The notes beneath the pieces were generated by a model. It saw only the letters and a list, made by a program, of their open reading frames with translations. It did not search any database and was not told the origin of the DNA. The translations under genes and the position numbers were made by a program. From positions 1 to 33,601 of the forward strand of contig CALVPQ010000016.1 of assembly GCA_944351415.1 (NCBI GenBank): DNA of 33,601 bases, given 5' to 3'. The stretch is from an uncultured Clostridia bacterium (lineage in GTDB: Bacteria; Bacillota; Clostridia; Christensenellales; UBA1242). Of this stretch, positions 31,164 through 33,601 are shown piece by piece. Every line of letters starts with the position of its first letter. Positions within the stretch are counted from its first letter, which is position 1.

Positions 31164-33122
31164 ATGAAAAAAATAATTTTAGCTAAACATAGATATTTGT
31201 TGATAGACAAAAATATTAATAAGGAAAAAGCACCTTATTTAGCAAGCAAACTATTAAATAATTTTGGTATTATTGTGGATAAGCCACAGCTTTTATCAAA
31301 TTATAATTTATCTACAATCTCAAATTTTTATGGCGTAAACATTCCTAAATCCTTCTATAAAAATCCACAAGATACTAAGTATTATAGTTGTGATGAACTT
31401 CTTATTGAACAACTTGTATCATATTTAAAGATTGAACTCACTAAAGGACCTTTCTCTTTAGATGAATCCATTTTTGAACGTGTGCCAGTTTTTAAAAAAA
31501 TCCTTCCAAACTACGAAGAAGATGGCGAAGAAGTTGTTTTAAGAACATATAAAATGATAACAGAACAAGAAAGTGAAAAAATACTAAAAGATATTTTAGT
31601 GAATCTTTGTGCATACACCCGTCCATGGGCTACAAGTGAAAAAGATGATTTTTGTTGGCTCTACACTAATGGCTATTATGATGGCGAAGAAATTAATTGC
31701 AAAGACAATATTATAACTGCTCTTCAAGAATTTAAAACTATTAATTTTGCTAAAATGCTTGATAAAAAAGATGTAGTTAAACTTAGCTGTTCTCTTCTTG
31801 GTGAGAAAAAAGTTTTTACTATTCCAGATAACAATAAAATTATTCTTGAACTTGCAATTAATAATGCTAAAGATTGTTTTTTAACTAAACGACAAGCTAA
31901 ATATTATAATACTCTAATAAAAAAATTAGATTTAAACTTACCAAAAGAAAACAATCAAGCAAGCCCTTACTCTATAGCAAAAAAATTATTAAATGATGGT
32001 AATGTGCTTGGTGGAGCAAAAATTTTTGCTGAACATGGCTCTCTTCTTGAGCGAAATCTTGTATGGCTTCTTTCACGTGCAAATAAAGATGAAATTACTC
32101 AAATTTTAGATTTAGTGAAGGCCAATAACCCTATTGTTTTAAGCCAACTATTACAGGAAATATTGTTAGATGATTATTCAAGTCCTAGAACATTCCGCTT
32201 CTTCAGAAACAATACATTGAAAAACCATACTGAAACCGAATACGAATATACATATAGAAAATCAAAACTTTCAAAAGCAACAAAACAGGTAATCAAAAAA
32301 ATAATTTTAGAAAAAATTGAATTATATTATAAAAATCAGAAAAGTCTTGGCGATATTTATGTAAGCAGTGAATTTAAAAATATTGCCCTACCTTTAAACA
32401 CGAGTGCAAATGGAACAGGACTTGATATTTTGCCAACAGGCAGTCGTCTTCCAATTAATGGCAAATATATCAGAACCTTTTGTTATTGGTTTAATGCCTT
32501 TGATATTGACACGTCTGTTGTTTTTGTGCATTCTTCTGGAAAACGTGAAGTTCTTTACTGGGGTAATTATAGCAAAAAACTTTTTGGAAACAGTGCTTTA
32601 ACTTCTGGAGATGATAGAAATCGAAATGGCTCTGAATTTATTGATTTTGATATTGAAGAACTGAAAAATCTTGGCTATAAATATGCAATATTTACACTTA
32701 ATGGATATGGCTCTCCTCTAGACCATGGCGAAATCTACTGTGGCTATCAAAATAAAAATAACCTAAATACGAAAGCATGGTCTGCAAAAAATATTGAATT
32801 AAAAATGCAAGTTAAAGGCAATAGCCGTGCTTATGTTGGTTTTGCTATTGATTTTGATACAGATGAAATAGTAATTCTAAATCAAGTTCTTGAAAGTGAT
32901 GATTTGGTGGTTGAAAGTAATATTTATCAAAGAATAGCTGTTTATCTAAATTCACATTATATTAAAAATTTTAACTTATATAAATTATTATCTCTTCGCG
33001 GAAACATGATTAAATCAAAATCTAAAGCAGCTATTGTGTTTGATAGAGATTACAATGCTAAAAATGAGCAAACTATTATTAGACCTTATGATATTGAAAA
33101 ATTAGTTGCACTTTTAAAGTAA
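31164..33122 (+). CDS. TerD-domain protein with large unknown N-terminal region
   Basis: The 652-residue protein has a C-terminal TerD-like domain (about 405-590): LPLNTSANGTGLDI, FDIDTSVVFVHSSGKREVLYWGN, TSGDDRNRNGSEFIDFDIEEL and YAIFTLNGYGSPLDHGEIYCGY. TerD domains bind calcium through acidic loops and occur in tellurite/chemical-stress and phage-defence gene sets. The first 400 residues have no recognised domain; they include helical repeats such as SPYSIAKKLLNDGNVLGGAKIFAEHGSLL and LLSRANKDEITQILDLVKANNPIV. AGGAG lies 7 nt before the ATG. It stands alone, with no terABCEF partners, behind a consensus promoter and a terminator-like leader. Cytoplasmic. Confidence 0.78.
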   Translation: MKKIILAKHRYLLIDKNINKEKAPYLASKLLNNFGIIVDKPQLLSNYNLSTISNFYGVNIPKSFYKNPQDTKYYSCDELLIEQLVSYLKIELTKGPFSLDESIFERVPVFKKILPNYEEDGEEVVLRTYKMITEQESEKILKDILVNLCAYTRPWATSEKDDFCWLYTNGYYDGEEINCKDNIITALQEFKTINFAKMLDKKDVVKLSCSLLGEKKVFTIPDNNKIILELAINNAKDCFLTKRQAKYYNTLIKKLDLNLPKENNQASPYSIAKKLLNDGNVLGGAKIFAEHGSLLERNLVWLLSRANKDEITQILDLVKANNPIVLSQLLQEILLDDYSSPRTFRFFRNNTLKNHTETEYEYTYRKSKLSKATKQVIKKIILEKIELYYKNQKSLGDIYVSSEFKNIALPLNTSANGTGLDILPTGSRLPINGKYIRTFCYWFNAFDIDTSVVFVHSSGKREVLYWGNYSKKLFGNSALTSGDDRNRNGSEFIDFDIEELKNLGYKYAIFTLNGYGSPLDHGEIYCGYQNKNNLNTKAWSAKNIELKMQVKGNSRAYVGFAIDFDTDEIVILNQVLESDDLVVESNIYQRIAVYLNSHYIKNFNLYKLLSLRGNMIKSKSKAAIVFDRDYNAKNEQTIIRPYDIEKLVALLK

Positions 33123-33220
33123 TTATATAAAATTCTATATAAATAATAAACTAACATTATGATTAAAATATAACATCTTTATAAAACTTAATTATTAAAT
33201 TAATAATTAAAACTAAAGAA

Positions 33221-33262
33221 TGAATAAGAACTTTGTGCTAAAAGATAAAGTTCTTATTTTTA
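33221..33262 (+). terminator. terminator of TerD-domain gene
   Basis: AATAAGAACTTT (33223-33234) pairs with AAAGTTCTTATT (33247-33258) over a 12-nt loop, then T's. Confidence 0.82.
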
Positions 33263-33365
33263 ATTGATTAAAAGATTATTTATAAAATAAAATCTATATG
33301 CTTAATATATCCCCCTTTAAAATGTAACTAAACTGGTCAATATTAAAAATACTTAAATAAAATAT

Positions 33366-33394
33366 TTGACATCATAACCTGCCTATGATATAAT
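33366..33394 (+). promoter_or_regulatory. consensus promoter of the tRNA-Thr region
   Basis: TTGACA (33366-33371), 17 nt, TATAAT (33389-33394), perfect consensus. Transcription would start near 33401 and run through the half-tRNA into tRNA-Thr. Confidence 0.88.
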
Positions 33395-33446
33395 CGGAAT
33401 AGTAAATTTCAACAATAAATATACTAAAAAATCGTTTTCAATTAGT

Positions 33447-33489
33447 TTATGCTTATGTGGCGCAGCAGGTAGCGCACAGCCTTGGTAAG
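33447..33489 (+). repeat. duplicated 5' half of tRNA-Thr
   Basis: These 43 bases are identical to 33545-33587, the beginning of the tRNA-Thr gene with four bases of leader. The copy covers acceptor 5' strand, D arm, 5' anticodon stem and anticodon loop, then diverges after the first base of the 3' anticodon strand. No T arm follows, so it cannot make a tRNA. The two copies are exactly 98 bp apart. Confidence 0.85.
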
Positions 33490-33548
33490 ATAAAAAATGG
33501 CAAATTTTACCACTTAAAAACAACAAAAACACACTAAAATTTCATTAT

Positions 33549-33601
33549 GCTTATGTGGCGCAGCAGGTAGCGCACAGCCTTGGTAAGGCTGAGGTCATGG
33601 G
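33549..33601 (+). tRNA. tRNA-Thr(GGT), cut by window end
   Basis: Acceptor strand GCTTATG, D arm GCGC/GCGC (33558-33561 region), anticodon stem CAGCC (33575-33579) with GGCTG (33587-33591), loop TTGGTAA giving anticodon GGT (33582-33584, Thr), variable AGGTC, then the start of the T stem (ATGGG) at the last base. The 3' end is outside the window. Confidence 0.88.

Noticed and set aside
1..33601. CRISPR arrays, insertion sequences and phage genes
   Set aside because: No regularly spaced 25-40 bp repeats, transposase motifs or structural phage proteins were seen; the half-tRNAs are the only integration-like marks.

Overview
The window is low-GC, densely packed bacterial DNA. It shows Shine-Dalgarno sites of the AAGGAGG type, near-consensus sigma-A promoters (several TTGACA-17-TATAAT) and hairpin-plus-T-run terminators. 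Oxygen-sensitive enzymes (class III ribonucleotide reductase NrdD with activase NrdG) and the other families (phosphoketolase, type II thymidine kinase, RNase R, MscL, M18 aminopeptidase, a YdjI/YdjG-like membrane-stress operon, a TerD-domain protein) suggest an anaerobic Bacillota, probably an uncultured Clostridia lineage. There is no rRNA, transposase, CRISPR array or recognisable phage gene.

Layout. 1-325: the first codons of a leftward gene, then the 3' half of a tRNA-Lys with its terminator, which looks like the outer end of a tRNA-integrated element lying to the left. 543-1493: an acidic lipoprotein. 1564-3961 (minus): GNAT and ASCH genes as one unit, a VOC-ASCH fusion, and a SLOG-fold molybdenum-carrier-like protein. 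4262-6739: a membrane protein, a BaiN/HI0933-type flavoprotein and a YcxB-like protein. 6970-13183 (minus): phosphoketolase, thymidine kinase, RNase R. 13372-13974: a HAD-like protein. 14329-18231: a Crp/Fnr regulator divergent from nrdD-nrdG. 18306-21239 (minus): an alpha-oxoamine synthase and an M18 aminopeptidase. 21427-24488: an FAD oxidoreductase, MscL and a zinc-ribbon membrane protein. 24595-27654 (minus): a four-gene SPFH/zinc-ribbon operon. 28053-30902: DUF362 plus a LarC1-only protein, then an ECF S component plus DUF1893. 31164-33122: a TerD-domain protein behind a terminator-like hairpin. The right edge has a strong promoter, a 5' half-tRNA and then tRNA-Thr(GGT), cut by the window end.

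The most unusual signal is not a gene. Four intergenic stretches (6774-6870, 17495-17590, 23814-23900, 27816-27905) share no obvious primary sequence but have one architecture: a 10-12 bp outer stem enclosing exactly three abutting hairpins, a near-perfect four-way junction of 87-97 nt. Two of them are preceded by a direct repeat whose copies lie exactly 35 bp apart. I do not recognise this family.

Two regulatory patterns also stand out. Three genes have a good promoter whose -10 box lies 6-7 nt from the start codon with no Shine-Dalgarno, so they should be leaderless; others have predicted leaders of only 10-16 nt. In the crp-nrdD intergenic region, a perfect palindrome is centred at -41.5 from the predicted nrdD start in a promoter with no -35 box, the geometry of class II Crp/Fnr activation. 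All product names rest on motifs and remembered family resemblance; no search was run.
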